Position numbers and translations under genes: made by a program. A stretch of 64,000 nucleotides of DNA from Acholeplasma hippikon (GTDB lineage Bacteria; Bacillota_I; Bacilli_A; Acholeplasmatales; Acholeplasmataceae): contig NZ_LR215050.1 in NCBI RefSeq assembly GCF_900660755.1, positions 1,054,001 to 1,118,000 on the forward strand, given 5' to 3'. Under the pieces are notes generated by a model, which was given only the letters and a program-made list of their open reading frames with translations, did not search any database and was not told the DNA's origin. This document shows, piece after piece, positions 31,283 through 41,033 of this stretch (position 1 is its first letter; each line of letters opens with the position of its first letter).

Positions 31283-32726
31283 AATTTTAGCATTAATTAC
31301 AGTGTTAGTCTTTGGTTTGGTGATCGTTGCTTGTGCTCCTAAAGTTGAGAAAACAAGCTCATTTATCTCGCCTAATAAAATTGTTTATGGTGTAGATGAA
31401 TTAAACGGAACAAAACCAAATGTAAAAGAAGGCGACTTCGACTACTATTACATTTACAGCAACAAGACTGTTGCTAAACAAACTGTTTCTATCAATGATG
31501 TGAAAGTTGAATTAGTATCTAATAATATTTATACGATTACATACGATAATGCATCATATAAAGTATATGCTTACGATGAAACAGCAACAAATAAAGATAC
31601 TGTAGTATTAGCTACGTTATCAGCAACTTACGGCATTACAGATGAAGATGTTAAAGCGAATAACGTTAAAAACTTATTCTTTACAGTAATCGCTAATAAA
31701 GTTGATTTAGACGGAATCTCAATTATTTCTGCAACTTATGGTGCTGAAAACAACGATGAAATAACTGCTCAAGCAGCAAAAGACGTTGTAATTTACCCAG
31801 AAAACTATGATGAAAATGTATATAAAACATCATCAGAAAATAACTTAGTTTTCCCACTAGAAGATTTAGTAAATGAATCAATTACAATTAAAAACTTAAC
31901 TTACAAACCAGCAGATAATCAATTACCAATCAACTTTAAAATGAAAAATAGTTGGTTAGGATACGTTTGGGATTATGTATTAATTATCCCAATTGCATTC
32001 ATTATGAGTTTATTTGCAGGTATCTTTGGTAACAGTTTTGCAGTAGGAATTTTATTCGCAACTATCATTGTTCGTACAATTGCATGGCCAATCTATGCTC
32101 GTGCAAATGATATGTCAATGAAAATGGCTCTAGCACAACCAGATTTAAATAGACTACAAGCTAAATATGCTACAAAAAAAGACCCTGCTTCTCAACAAAA
32201 GATGCAAATGGAAATGATGGCGATCTATAAAAAACATAAAATTTCTATGTTAGGATGCTTGACCCCATTAATGCAAATGCCAATCTTCTTAGCTATGTTC
32301 CAAGTTGTTTATAGAATTTCAGTACCTGGTGGTGCATTTGTTGATAAGATTTCTAACAAAACATTATTATTCGGAACAATCGACTTAACAATCGGTGGAT
32401 GGAATGATGTATGGAGCTATATCTTAGCTGCAATCGTTGGGGTAACAATGTATTTACTACAAAGATTATCAACTAAGAAACCATCTTATGCTAAAAATAC
32501 AGGTTCACAAGTTAAGACTGAACAACAATTACAACAAGAACAAACAATGAAGACTGTTTCTATTGTAATGGTTGGTATGATGGTGTTAACTACAATCACT
32601 TCAGTAAATGCCTTAGGGTTCTACTGGGTAGTAGGTAATATTTACTCAATTTTCCAATCAATTATCAATAGAAAACTATCAGAAAAGAAATATCAAAAAA
32701 CTAAAGCAACTCAATCAATTGTATAA
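31275..32726 (+). CDS. yidC: YidC/OxaA membrane insertase, lipoprotein with large external domain
   Basis: 483 residues from the ATG at 31275 (AGAGG lies upstream; the earlier ATG at 31266 is too close to it). Lipoprotein signal ending LVIVAC (Cys20). About 205 residues (21-227) are extracytoplasmic before the first core membrane helix; the YidC core follows, with GNSFAVGILFATIIVRTIAWPI, QPDLNRLQAKYATKKDPASQQKMQMEMMAIYKKHKISMLGCLTPLMQMPIFLAMFQV. It inserts membrane proteins. Gram-positive YidC1/2 normally lack such a big external region. Order rpmH-rnpA-yidC-jag is conserved. Confidence 0.95.
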   Translation: MRKILALITVLVFGLVIVACAPKVEKTSSFISPNKIVYGVDELNGTKPNVKEGDFDYYYIYSNKTVAKQTVSINDVKVELVSNNIYTITYDNASYKVYAYDETATNKDTVVLATLSATYGITDEDVKANNVKNLFFTVIANKVDLDGISIISATYGAENNDEITAQAAKDVVIYPENYDENVYKTSSENNLVFPLEDLVNESITIKNLTYKPADNQLPINFKMKNSWLGYVWDYVLIIPIAFIMSLFAGIFGNSFAVGILFATIIVRTIAWPIYARANDMSMKMALAQPDLNRLQAKYATKKDPASQQKMQMEMMAIYKKHKISMLGCLTPLMQMPIFLAMFQVVYRISVPGGAFVDKISNKTLLFGTIDLTIGGWNDVWSYILAAIVGVTMYLLQRLSTKKPSYAKNTGSQVKTEQQLQQEQTMKTVSIVMVGMMVLTTITSVNALGFYWVVGNIYSIFQSIINRKLSEKKYQKTKATQSIV

Positions 32727-32740
32727 AGGGGGAGCGCAAG

Positions 32741-33361
32741 ATGTTTAAAAAAGTAGAAATTGAAGCAAAAACTCAACAAGAAGCACTTAAAAAGGCAACT
32801 GAATTATTAAAAATTTCAGCAAACAAGATCTCTTTAGAAATCATTAAAGAGAAAAAAGGTTTTCTAGGTGTTGGTGCATCTACTACTTACGTGGCTAGCC
32901 CTAAAGTTGATTTAGTTACTGAAGGAAAACAATATCTTGAATCAATTATTCGTGCATTAGGTATTGAAACAAGAATGGAAATTAGATCAGTTAGTCCAAC
33001 TGAATTCTACTACCGTGTTCAATCAAACGAAAACGCGTTATTAATTGGTAAAGATGGTAAGACACTATTATCTTTCCAAACTTTATTACGTAACTATTTA
33101 GCTTCATTTACAAGTGAACCAATTTTAGTTACATTAGATATTGGAAACTACCACGAAAATAGAAAGAAACAATTAGAAATTTTAGCAACTAAGACTGCAA
33201 AAGAAGTTGCTAGAACACGAATTGCTGTTAAACTTGATCCAATGAATGCTTTCGATAGACGTATTATTCATGCTAAATTAGCTGAGTGGAGAGATGTTGA
33301 AACTGAGTCTGAAGGTGAAGGCGAAGATAGAGCAATCATCATTCGTGCAAAAAAGAATTAA
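32741..33361 (+). CDS. jag: Jag/KhpB RNA-binding protein
   Basis: 206 residues: Jag-N domain (1-50, VEIEAKTQQEALKKATELL and KKGFLGVGAS), KH domain (about 75-145, LLIGKDGKTLLSFQTLLRNYL with the GKDG loop), and R3H domain (about 150-205, PMNAFDRRIIHAKLAEW). KhpB-type proteins bind many RNAs and affect cell elongation and division. It lies 15 bp after yidC. Confidence 0.94.
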   Translation: MFKKVEIEAKTQQEALKKATELLKISANKISLEIIKEKKGFLGVGASTTYVASPKVDLVTEGKQYLESIIRALGIETRMEIRSVSPTEFYYRVQSNENALLIGKDGKTLLSFQTLLRNYLASFTSEPILVTLDIGNYHENRKKQLEILATKTAKEVARTRIAVKLDPMNAFDRRIIHAKLAEWRDVETESEGEGEDRAIIIRAKKN

Positions 33362-33415
33362 TACATTGGTACATAGTTAATCTATGTACCTTTTTTTATA
33401 TGCTATAATCAAATT

Positions 33416-34324
33416 ATGAAAAGAAAAAAGAGAATAAGAATTAAAAAAATATTCAAATTAATCTTAATCATTACTTTAATAGGTTTCATGTACTCAATTG
33501 GTGTTTCAACATATGAAGCAATTCTAAAACAACAGAAATTAGACGAGTTTAAAAATCGCGCATATGAAACTGAAATCCGTACACTTTATGGACAAGAGTA
33601 TCAATTTCATAAAGTAAAAAGAGTTCATGATTATGAACTTGCCGACAAAAGAAATGTGTTTTATGATGATAACAAACTATCTCCAGGTAAAAAAGGGGAT
33701 GTTCTTTTAGCGTTTGAATCACCATTTCCACAAATTCCAGTTGCTCATCATCTAGTTACATTCTATTTTGGAGGGCATGCAGCATTAGTTGCTGATAATA
33801 ATACAGTTATTGAATCCACAGGCATGTCATCAGGTGGAATCAAAGACATGATTAAAGCAGTACTTCACCGTGGATATGATGAGGAAAATGAACTAAACTT
33901 ATCGGTTCAACAAGTGCCTAATTATTGGATGTCAGTCTTTAGACATAATGGTGAAGTAGAATATCCGTATTATGGTAAGTATTATCGTAATGAATTTTAT
34001 GCAGTAAGAACAAAATTTGAAGACATAGATAAACGTGAAGAGCATATTGATTTAGCAGTTGAGTTTGCATCTGATAAAGTTGATAGAGGACTATACAACT
34101 ATTTATTTTTTCTAGACACAAAATATAAATTCTACTGTACAGACTTAGTGACAAGAGCATATGCTTCAATCAACAAGTTAGAAAACACAAATTATAACTT
34201 AAACGAAGATGGATTTATTTCATCAGATTATGATATTTTATTATCAAGCGACACATATATTACAATCTATAAGGAAACAAAAGGCGATGTCATACATATA
34301 TATTATTTAGAAGACGTTGCGTAA
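33416..34324 (+). CDS. YiiX-like permuted NlpC/P60-fold protein, membrane-anchored
   Basis: 302 residues. A basic N-terminus and one membrane segment (about 15-32) anchor it with the bulk outside. PGKKGDVLLAF, GGHAALVADNNTVIES (His) and, near the C-terminus, FLDTKYKFYCTDLVTRAY (Cys) match the circularly permuted papain-like YiiX/YebB group, where His precedes Cys. With no peptidoglycan apparent in this organism, an amidase, lipid or peptide substrate is more likely than cell wall; not determined. It abuts rmuC. Confidence 0.65.
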   Translation: MKRKKRIRIKKIFKLILIITLIGFMYSIGVSTYEAILKQQKLDEFKNRAYETEIRTLYGQEYQFHKVKRVHDYELADKRNVFYDDNKLSPGKKGDVLLAFESPFPQIPVAHHLVTFYFGGHAALVADNNTVIESTGMSSGGIKDMIKAVLHRGYDEENELNLSVQQVPNYWMSVFRHNGEVEYPYYGKYYRNEFYAVRTKFEDIDKREEHIDLAVEFASDKVDRGLYNYLFFLDTKYKFYCTDLVTRAYASINKLENTNYNLNEDGFISSDYDILLSSDTYITIYKETKGDVIHIYYLEDVA

Positions 34325-34333
34325 GGGGGAAAT

Positions 34334-35488
34334 ATGGATACAACTCAAATCATCTTAATTATTATTGGTATTATTTTATTAGCCGTGCTAATTTTAGTCA
34401 TTTTTTTACTAACTAAAAAACCAGCAATCGTTAAACCGAATAATGAACAAGATACAGAAGCTAGAATTAGATATCAACAAGAATTAATTAGTAAACTTGA
34501 GACACTCAAAGTTGAAGTAAGTAAAGAATTAGAACTGATCAATCAAAAGTCTAAAGGTGAAATCAAGGACGAGCTAAACGCATTTAAAGAAATCATAACA
34601 ACCAAAGTAACAAGTGATATGACTCAAATTAATGAAAAGGTTGAAAAGCGTTTAACAGAAGGATTTAAAACTTCTAAGGAAACCTTTGATGAAGTTTTAA
34701 AAAGACTTACTGTGATTGATACAACGCAACGTAATATTGAAAAATTATCAACAAACGTAGATGAACTTTCACGATTATTATCAGATAAGAAATTACGCGG
34801 TATGTATGGCGAAGGCCAACTTTATATGATTTTAAATAATGTTTTTGGTGAAGGTAATCACGAGTTATATGAACCGCAGCATAAATTATCCAATGGAACT
34901 TTAGTAGACGCGATGATTTTTGGCCCAGAAGGTGTAGGAAATATTCCTGTAGACTCTAAATTCTCCTTAGAAAACTATTTACTTATGAACAATCATGAAG
35001 CAAGTCAAGATGAGCGTAACCAAGCAACAAAAGATTTCAAAGCAAATATCAAAAAGCATATTGATGATATTGCCGGTAAATATTTAATTAAAGGCGAAAC
35101 ATCAGATCAAGCGATTATGTTTATTCCAAGTGAAGCAGTTTTCTCGGAAATTCATGCAAAATTCCCTGAGTTAATTGAATATGCTCAAAACAAGCATGTT
35201 TGGATTACGTCTCCAACCACATTTGTATATATGTTAACAATGATTGTTGTGATTTCATCTAATGTTCAAAGAGAAAAAAATGCAGAAAAAATGTTAAAAG
35301 AACTACAATCGTTATTTAATGATTTTGAATTATTCTTTAAGCGCTGGGAAGATGTTAAGAAGGCCGTTGATAAACTATCAACGACAACAGAAGCATTAGA
35401 TAAACCGATGTTTAGATTAAATAAAAAGGTTTATAAAATAGAAAGTTCAAATTTTGAAGCATTAAATGAACCCGATGAAGTTGAATAA
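34334..35488 (+). CDS. rmuC: RmuC-family protein
   Basis: 384 residues. N-terminal membrane segment (about 5-27), coiled-coil (about 40-155), and a nuclease-like domain with GMYGEGQLYMILNNVF, DAMIFGPEGVGNIPVDSKFSLENY (restriction-endonuclease-like D...DxK) and IMFIPSEAVFSEI. RmuC proteins limit recombination at inverted repeats in E. coli; mechanism is poorly known. It starts 9 bp after the YiiX-like gene with GGGGGA as RBS. Confidence 0.93.
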   Translation: MDTTQIILIIIGIILLAVLILVIFLLTKKPAIVKPNNEQDTEARIRYQQELISKLETLKVEVSKELELINQKSKGEIKDELNAFKEIITTKVTSDMTQINEKVEKRLTEGFKTSKETFDEVLKRLTVIDTTQRNIEKLSTNVDELSRLLSDKKLRGMYGEGQLYMILNNVFGEGNHELYEPQHKLSNGTLVDAMIFGPEGVGNIPVDSKFSLENYLLMNNHEASQDERNQATKDFKANIKKHIDDIAGKYLIKGETSDQAIMFIPSEAVFSEIHAKFPELIEYAQNKHVWITSPTTFVYMLTMIVVISSNVQREKNAEKMLKELQSLFNDFELFFKRWEDVKKAVDKLSTTTEALDKPMFRLNKKVYKIESSNFEALNEPDEVE

Positions 35489-35760
35489 TTAATATATTTT
35501 GATATAATTGATATGAAATCGATGAAGAGACAAGTAATATAAATGATACTTTTTAGAGAGTTAATGGTTGGTGCAAATTAACAGTTAGTTTATATGAATA
35601 ACACTCGGAGAGACAGAAGAAAGTGTTTATTACATGAGTAGACCTGTACGTTAAGCTTAGCGTCATTAAGTTATAAAGTGCGTATGAAAATACGAACTAA
35701 GGTGGTACCGCGAAAGATTTCGTCCTTAGACTTATTTTAGTCTAAGGATTTTTTATTTAT
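35481..35760 (+). promoter_or_regulatory. T-box riboswitch of asnS
   Basis: Promoter TTGAAT (35481-35486), 16 bp, TATAAT (35503-35508). The leader carries GAAUAACACUC with specifier AAC (Asn) at 35600-35602, the T-box GGTGGTACCGCG at 35701-35712, and a terminator TCCTTAGACT (35723-35732)/AGTCTAAGGA (35739-35748) followed by a T-run. Uncharged tRNA-Asn should favour antitermination and read-through into asnS. Confidence 0.93.
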
Positions 35761-35776
35761 AAGGAGGAATGTAAAT

Positions 35777-37168
35777 ATGAAGTTAACCGTAAGAAAGATT
35801 TATGAAAATCCAGCAAAATTTGCTGATTCTACAGTTGTATTATCAGGCTGGGTTAGAAACCACAGAGATCAAAAAGAGTTCGGATTTATCAACCTAAACG
35901 ATGGTAGTTTCTTTGAAACAATTCAAGTCGTTTATGAAAGAGATAAAACAGAAGATTTTGAACAAGTTACTAAATTAACAGTTGGATCTGCAATTGAAGT
36001 TGTGGGTACATTAGAATTAACACCAGATAGAAATCAACCATTTGAAATTAAAGCAACTAAAGTAACACTATTAGGTGGAGCAGATGAAACATATCCTATT
36101 CAACCTAAACGTCATACAAGAGAATTCTTAAGAGAAGTTGCTCACTTACGTCCAAGAACAAATCTTTTTAGTGCTGTTTTCAGAGTAAGAAGTATTGCAG
36201 CTTTTGGAATTCACAAGTTCTTCCAAGAAAGAAATTTTGTATATGTTAATACACCACTTATCACTGCAAATGACGGTGAAGGTGCTGGTGAAATGTTTAA
36301 AGTAACCACATTAAATTTAGACAAACTACCAAGATTAGAAAATGGCGAAATTGACTATTCTAAAGATTTCTTTGGTAAACAAGCAAACCTAACTGTAACA
36401 GGACAATTAGAAGGTGAAGCTTATGCGATGGCATTTAGAGATATCTATACATTTGGTCCTACATTTAGAGCAGAAAATTCTAATACAACAACGCACGCAT
36501 CAGAGTTCTGGATGATTGAACCAGAAATAGCATTTGCTGATTTAGAAGATGATATGCAATTAATCGAAGAAATGGTTAAATACGTTGTTAAGTACGTCTT
36601 AGATAGTGCACCAGAAGAAATGGCATTCTTTGATAAGTTTGTTCAACCAGGGTTATTAAAGAAATTAAATGATTTATTAACATCTAAATTCAATCGTGTA
36701 ACACATAAAGAAGCAATTGATTTATTAATTAATTCAGGCGTTAAATTTGAAAATAAACCAGCCCATGGCAGAGATTTAGCAAAAGAACACGAAAAGTTCT
36801 TAACTGAGACTTATTTTAAATCACCAGTGTTTGTTACTAACTGGCCAAAAGACATTAAAGCGTTCTATATGAGATTAAATGATGATAATGAAACAGTAGC
36901 AGCCGTTGACTTATTAGTACCAGGTTCAGGAGAACTTGTTGGTGGATCTCAAAGAGAAGAAAGATTAGATGTTTTATTAAGCCGTATGAAAGAAATGAAT
37001 GTGCCAATTGCTGATCTTGATTGGTACTTAGATTTACGCCGCTATGGTGGATGTAAACATGCTGGATTTGGATTAGGATTTGAGAGATTCTTAATCTACA
37101 TCACAGGGGTTGAAAACATCCGTGATGTGATTCCTTTCCCAAGAACACCTAAAAATATTTTATTCTAA
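35777..37168 (+). CDS. asnS: Asparaginyl-tRNA synthetase
   Basis: 463 residues. OB-fold anticodon-binding domain (1-110, [25 protein letters not shown]), then the class II core: [14 protein letters not shown], motif 2 [25 protein letters not shown], motif 3 [34 protein letters not shown] in the aminoacyl site fits AsnRS. It has AAGGAGG before the ATG and is controlled by the T-box just upstream. Confidence 0.97.
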   Translation: MKLTVRKIYENPAKFADSTVVLSGWVRNHRDQKEFGFINLNDGSFFETIQVVYERDKTEDFEQVTKLTVGSAIEVVGTLELTPDRNQPFEIKATKVTLLGGADETYPIQPKRHTREFLREVAHLRPRTNLFSAVFRVRSIAAFGIHKFFQERNFVYVNTPLITANDGEGAGEMFKVTTLNLDKLPRLENGEIDYSKDFFGKQANLTVTGQLEGEAYAMAFRDIYTFGPTFRAENSNTTTHASEFWMIEPEIAFADLEDDMQLIEEMVKYVVKYVLDSAPEEMAFFDKFVQPGLLKKLNDLLTSKFNRVTHKEAIDLLINSGVKFENKPAHGRDLAKEHEKFLTETYFKSPVFVTNWPKDIKAFYMRLNDDNETVAAVDLLVPGSGELVGGSQREERLDVLLSRMKEMNVPIADLDWYLDLRRYGGCKHAGFGLGFERFLIYITGVENIRDVIPFPRTPKNILF

Positions 37169-37174
37169 AATTAA

Positions 37175-37200
37175 AAGAAGCATTGACTGCTTCTTTTTTT
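37175..37200 (+). terminator. Intrinsic terminator after asnS
   Basis: AAGAAGCA (37175-37182) and TGCTTCTT (37188-37195), a perfect 8-bp stem with a 5-base loop, followed by a T-run. Separates asnS from the ABC operon. Confidence 0.85.
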
Positions 37201-37245
37201 TGTGATAGTGTGCAAAATCAGCACGTTTTGAAATAAAAAAATTAA

Positions 37246-37259
37246 AGAAAACGATTACA
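37246..37259. promoter_or_regulatory. cre-like operator upstream of the ABC operon
   Basis: AGAAAACGATTACA matches TGWAANCGNTNWCA at 13 of 14 positions. It ends 41 bp before the -35 box, a location known for CcpA activation in some promoters, though a dedicated LacI-family regulator is also possible. Confidence 0.5.
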
Positions 37260-37300
37260 AAAAACAAAGGTTCAATAATTAACTAAAAGATTGTTAAAAC

Positions 37301-37329
37301 TTGTTTTTTTTTAAGTATTATCATATAAT
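37301..37329 (+). promoter_or_regulatory. Promoter of the leader peptide/ABC operon
   Basis: TTGTTT (37301-37306), 17 bp, TATAAT (37324-37329). The predicted start near 37336 gives a leader of about 170 bases containing a short coding frame and a terminator before the ATPase gene. Confidence 0.7.
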
Positions 37330-37357
37330 GATATACGTAGTTGGAGGAATGACTTAT

Positions 37358-37435
37358 ATGAAATTTTCAAATAAATATTTCTATAATTATAATTTAACAA
37401 TTACCAACGAGCGATTCGTTTCTTTTTTAATCTAA
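37358..37435 (+). CDS. Putative leader peptide (25 residues) of the ABC operon
   Basis: A 25-codon frame, MKFSNKYFYNYNLTITNERF then VSFLI and TAA, with GGAGG (37343-37347) 10 bases upstream; an in-frame ATG at 37349 would add three residues but is too close to the RBS. It is rich in Asn, Phe and Tyr and ends 6 bases before the first arm of a terminator. This layout is that of translation-controlled attenuation. The peptide has no known family; real translation is unproven. Confidence 0.5.
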   Translation: MKFSNKYFYNYNLTITNERFVSFLI

Positions 37436-37441
37436 TTTTTT

Positions 37442-37467
37442 ATGTCCATTTGTGTGGACATTTTTTA
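37442..37467 (+). terminator. Attenuator-type terminator before the ABC operon
   Basis: ATGTCCA (37442-37448) and TGGACAT (37455-37461), 7-bp stem with 6-base loop, then six T. The 42 bases between it and the ATPase start contain only a weak TATAAA overlapping the RBS, so the operon must be read through this hairpin. Confidence 0.75.
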
Positions 37468-37509
37468 TGGAAAAAATAAGAAATAATATAAAATCAAGGA
37501 GCTAAAGAA

Positions 37510-39123
37510 ATGCAAATTAAACTAGAAGGATTAACAAAAGTCTTTTCAGATTTAAAATCAAAAACCGAAACACGCGCAGTTTCAAATTTAGATATTGTTA
37601 TTCCGTCAGGTAAGTTAGTTGGCTTATTAGGGCCATCTGGATGTGGTAAATCTACTACTTTATACATGATTTCAGGTTTACTATACCCAACAGAAGGTAG
37701 AATTTACTTTGGGGATGAAGATGTAACAGAATTATCTCCAGAACAAAGAGGAATTGGATTAGTATTCCAAAACTATGCGTTATATCCTCACATGACAGTA
37801 AGAAAAAACATTTTATTCCCTTTAGAAAATATGAATGTTAAAAAACTTGCTATCGAAAAAGCGTATAAACAAGCACACATGCTAGTAGCTAAGGAAGAAG
37901 CAGAAGCTTATTACGGTTACTTAGAAAAATCTGAGTCATTAAAGAATAAGTATAGAAGAACTGAAGCTGAAGCAAAAGCACAATATGAAAGTGCTAAATT
38001 AGCATTTGAAAAAGAATATTTAGATGGCAAAAAAGCTAATCCAGCTTTAAAAGGTCAATTAAAGACTACTTTAAAGCAAAACTTAGCTAATTTAAAAATC
38101 AATTTTACTAAACGCGTTCAAGATTTTGAACAAGCTTACTTAAAAGAAAGAAACGCAATTACTCCAGCAAACTTAAATCAATTACTTCCAACAATCAATG
38201 CTAAATTTGCTAAAGTTGAAGCAGATTACTCAAAAGCTTTAAATGAATATAGAGCAGAATTAGCAAAAGAAAACTTAGAACCTAAACAACATAAAGCTAA
38301 GTTAGAATTATTTATTGAAAAGAACATTCCTCAAGCAGTAAAAATTGTTAGTGAAGCTAAATTAGTTGATTATAAGAAACAAATGAACGATGAAGCATAC
38401 AAGATGGCTAAACTTGTTGGTATTGAAGACCAATTAGATAAGAAACCTGGTCAATTATCAGGTGGTCAACAACAACGTGTTGCTATTGCTCGTGCATTAG
38501 TTAAAAAACCAAGAGTATTATTATTAGACGAACCACTATCAAACTTAGATGCTCGTTTACGTTTACAAACTCGTGAAGAAATTAAACGTATTCAAAAAGA
38601 AACAGGCATTACAACAGTATTCGTAACACACGACCAAGAAGAAGCAATGTCAATTTCTGATGAAATTATCATCATGAACTACGGTGAAGAACAACAAAAA
38701 GGTGTTCCACAAGAAGTTTATGATCAACCAGAAAACTTATTCAGTGCTAAATTCTTAGGTACTCCACCAATCAACCTTTACAAGGCTGAAGTTGAAAACC
38801 AAAAAGTTTTAATTGATGGAAAAGTCGTATTTGAATCAAGTAAGTTAGACAAAGCACTTACAGGTGAAGTCGTAGTCGGTGTTAGACCAGAAGGCTACGA
38901 ATTAGCAGAAGATGGAGTTTTAGAAGTTAAAGCGTTATTCGTTGAAACTATCGGTAGAGACTTATCATTAGTTGCTTCACATCAAAACGGTATGACAGAA
39001 TCATTCAGAATTGTATTAAACAATGATACTGATGATGTTAAGAACAAACCAGCAGTTAAATTTAACTTAAAAGCTAATAAGACTTTCATCTTTGATAAAG
39101 TAACTGGTAGGAGATTAGCATAA
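37510..39123 (+). CDS. ABC transporter ATPase (MalK/UgpC type) with large helical insertion
   Basis: 537 residues against about 365 for MalK-type proteins. Walker [11 protein letters not shown] (41-50), Q-loop at Q87, signature [15 protein letters not shown] from 316, Walker [16 protein letters not shown], switch His in [12 protein letters not shown], then a C-terminal OB-type regulatory domain. About 175 extra residues (roughly 112-297) between Q-loop and signature are Lys/Glu/Ala-rich and predicted coiled-coil, in the helical subdomain that contacts the permeases. Mycoplasma UgpC-like ATPases next to surface nucleases are also enlarged. It energises uptake through the two following permeases. 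Confidence 0.9.
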   Translation: MQIKLEGLTKVFSDLKSKTETRAVSNLDIVIPSGKLVGLLGPSGCGKSTTLYMISGLLYPTEGRIYFGDEDVTELSPEQRGIGLVFQNYALYPHMTVRKNILFPLENMNVKKLAIEKAYKQAHMLVAKEEAEAYYGYLEKSESLKNKYRRTEAEAKAQYESAKLAFEKEYLDGKKANPALKGQLKTTLKQNLANLKINFTKRVQDFEQAYLKERNAITPANLNQLLPTINAKFAKVEADYSKALNEYRAELAKENLEPKQHKAKLELFIEKNIPQAVKIVSEAKLVDYKKQMNDEAYKMAKLVGIEDQLDKKPGQLSGGQQQRVAIARALVKKPRVLLLDEPLSNLDARLRLQTREEIKRIQKETGITTVFVTHDQEEAMSISDEIIIMNYGEEQQKGVPQEVYDQPENLFSAKFLGTPPINLYKAEVENQKVLIDGKVVFESSKLDKALTGEVVVGVRPEGYELAEDGVLEVKALFVETIGRDLSLVASHQNGMTESFRIVLNNDTDDVKNKPAVKFNLKANKTFIFDKVTGRRLA

Positions 39124-40046
39124 TGTTAGAAAATAAAAAAGATTGGAAGGCTTGGTTATATTTGGCGATTCCACTATTCTTATTAGTGGTATTCACCTTT
39201 TACCCATTAATCAAAACCATCCTAATTTCTTTCTTCTCAGGGTATAACCCAATTTCTGACGAATTCGGTAATTATTTCGACTTAGCAGCTTATGCAGCAT
39301 TAGCGAAAGATCCATATTTCAAGGATGCAATTAAAAATACATTAATTATCGTGTTTGTGTCAGTACCAGTTTCAACTGCATTAGCAATCTTAATTGCAGT
39401 TGGATTAAACACAATTAAACCATTACAAAAGTTTTTCCAAACAATATTCTTCTTACCATATGTAACCAATACATTAGCAATTGGTATGGTATTTAGCGTA
39501 ATGTTCTCACACCCATTAACTCAAGGCGTTGTTGCTGAAGGTTTAATCAATACATTATTTAATTTAAGTGTTGACTGGGTAGGGGTAACGGCAACTTACA
39601 ATAACTGGATGATGGTTGTCCTAATTTACACAGTATGGAGTGGGTTAGCATTCAAAATCTTAGTATTTATTGGCGGATTACAAAACATCTCTAAACAATA
39701 CTACGATGCAGCGAAAATCGACTCAGCTTCACCAAAACGTGTATTCACAAAAATTACATTACCATTATTATCACCAATCGTTTCATATATCATCATCACA
39801 TCATTAATTGGTGCGTTTAAATCATATGAAGCAGTATTAGCGGTAGTAAGTAATAGCAATAGATTAGACCCTGAACGTTGGACTGCGGTTGCGTATGTTT
39901 ATGACAAGATTAACCAATATGGTTTCGATAACCAAGGTATCTCTTATTATTCAAGAGGTGCTGCAGGTGCGGTAGTCTTATTCTTAATTATTCTTGTCTT
40001 TACTTTCATTAACCTATATGTAAGTAAACGTCGCGTTCACTACTAG
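39123..40046 (+). CDS. ABC transporter permease, MalF/UgpA type
   Basis: 307 residues, about six membrane segments, first at 13-35. The cytoplasmic EAA loop is YYDAAKIDSASPKRVFTKITLPLLSPI, the coupling-helix contact with the ATPase. Start overlaps the ATPase stop by one base. Typical of CUT1-type importers for oligosaccharides or glycerol phosphates; substrate cannot be read from sequence. Confidence 0.92.
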   Translation: MLENKKDWKAWLYLAIPLFLLVVFTFYPLIKTILISFFSGYNPISDEFGNYFDLAAYAALAKDPYFKDAIKNTLIIVFVSVPVSTALAILIAVGLNTIKPLQKFFQTIFFLPYVTNTLAIGMVFSVMFSHPLTQGVVAEGLINTLFNLSVDWVGVTATYNNWMMVVLIYTVWSGLAFKILVFIGGLQNISKQYYDAAKIDSASPKRVFTKITLPLLSPIVSYIIITSLIGAFKSYEAVLAVVSNSNRLDPERWTAVAYVYDKINQYGFDNQGISYYSRGAAGAVVLFLIILVFTFINLYVSKRRVHY

Positions 40047-40055
40047 GAGGTTAAC

Positions 40056-40994
40056 ATGACAGAGCAAAATTTAAATTTAAAAGTTGACTATAGAACAAAT
40101 GAGAAATTAAAAGCACAAAAAACTGCAATTTTTGCAGGTAAAGCAGGTATTTACATCTTCCTTACCATCATGGCTTTAATGATTATCATTCCGTTCTATT
40201 GGATGTTAAACGTATCATTACAAAGTACTGATGAAGTATTAAACTCACTTAACGTAAGCTTATTCCCTAAAGTATTCTCACCAAAGAACTACATTAACGT
40301 GTTCTTTTATGAATCAAGCACAGCAAAAATCTCATTCCCTAGATATTTAACAAATACATTAGTTGTTGCGGTATTCTCAACAATTGGAGGAACAATCTTC
40401 TCAATCTTAGTTGCGTTCGCATTATCTAGATTAAATTTCAAAGGAAGAGAATTAATTTTCAGTATTTTATTAGCTACAATGATGATTCCAGGGGAAATGA
40501 TGGTTATCTCTAACTTCGTAACAGTTGCGAAATTAGGATGGGCAGATTCTCAAGGTATCGGATCATACTTAGCAATGATTGTTCCATTTATGGTATCAAT
40601 CTTCCATATTTACTTATTAAGACAAAACTTTAAGCAAATTCCAAATGAATTATATTACGCAGCAAAAATTGATGGTTGTGGAGACTTCAAATACTTAACA
40701 AAAGTAATGGTTCCAATGGCTAAATCATCAATTATTACGATTGTAATCTTAAAGTTGATGGGAACATGGAATGCCTATATTTGGCCTAACTTAGTTGCTC
40801 ACGAAGAATATCGTTTAGTAACTACATGGTTAAGAGGTTCATTCGTCGATCAAGCTGAATCGGGCGTTGGTCGTCCATTATTAAACTATCAAATGGCAGC
40901 AACAGTATTAGTTACTGTTCCATTATTACTACTCTTCATTTTCTTTAGAAAATATATTATGAGTGGTGTATCTAGATCGGGAGTTAAGGGTTAA
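40056..40994 (+). CDS. ABC transporter permease, MalG/UgpE type
   Basis: 312 residues, six membrane segments starting about 28-52. EAA loop LYYAAKIDGCGDFKYLTKVMVPMAKS. C-terminus FFRKYIMSGVSRSGVKG matches the MalG-type end (often ...GLTAGAVKG). It follows the first permease by 9 bp with AGGAGG before ATG, and pairs with it as a heterodimeric channel. Confidence 0.93.
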   Translation: MTEQNLNLKVDYRTNEKLKAQKTAIFAGKAGIYIFLTIMALMIIIPFYWMLNVSLQSTDEVLNSLNVSLFPKVFSPKNYINVFFYESSTAKISFPRYLTNTLVVAVFSTIGGTIFSILVAFALSRLNFKGRELIFSILLATMMIPGEMMVISNFVTVAKLGWADSQGIGSYLAMIVPFMVSIFHIYLLRQNFKQIPNELYYAAKIDGCGDFKYLTKVMVPMAKSSIITIVILKLMGTWNAYIWPNLVAHEEYRLVTTWLRGSFVDQAESGVGRPLLNYQMAATVLVTVPLLLLFIFFRKYIMSGVSRSGVKG

Positions 40995-41033
40995 CAGCCA
41001 AAACTTAAAGTAAAAGAAGGAGAAATACAACAG

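Noticed and set aside
33549..34169. Minus-strand open frames inside the YiiX-like gene
   Set aside because: No ribosome site or family match; composition follows from the plus-strand gene.
37462..37500. Separate promoter for the ABC ATPase after the attenuator
   Set aside because: The only -10-like stretch (TATAAA, 37487-37492) would start transcription inside the RBS and has no -35 box.
37843..38401. Two ATPase genes or a frameshift instead of an insertion
   Set aside because: The frame is open throughout, both halves of one ATPase appear once each in the right order, and the inserted part has no start, RBS or own motif.
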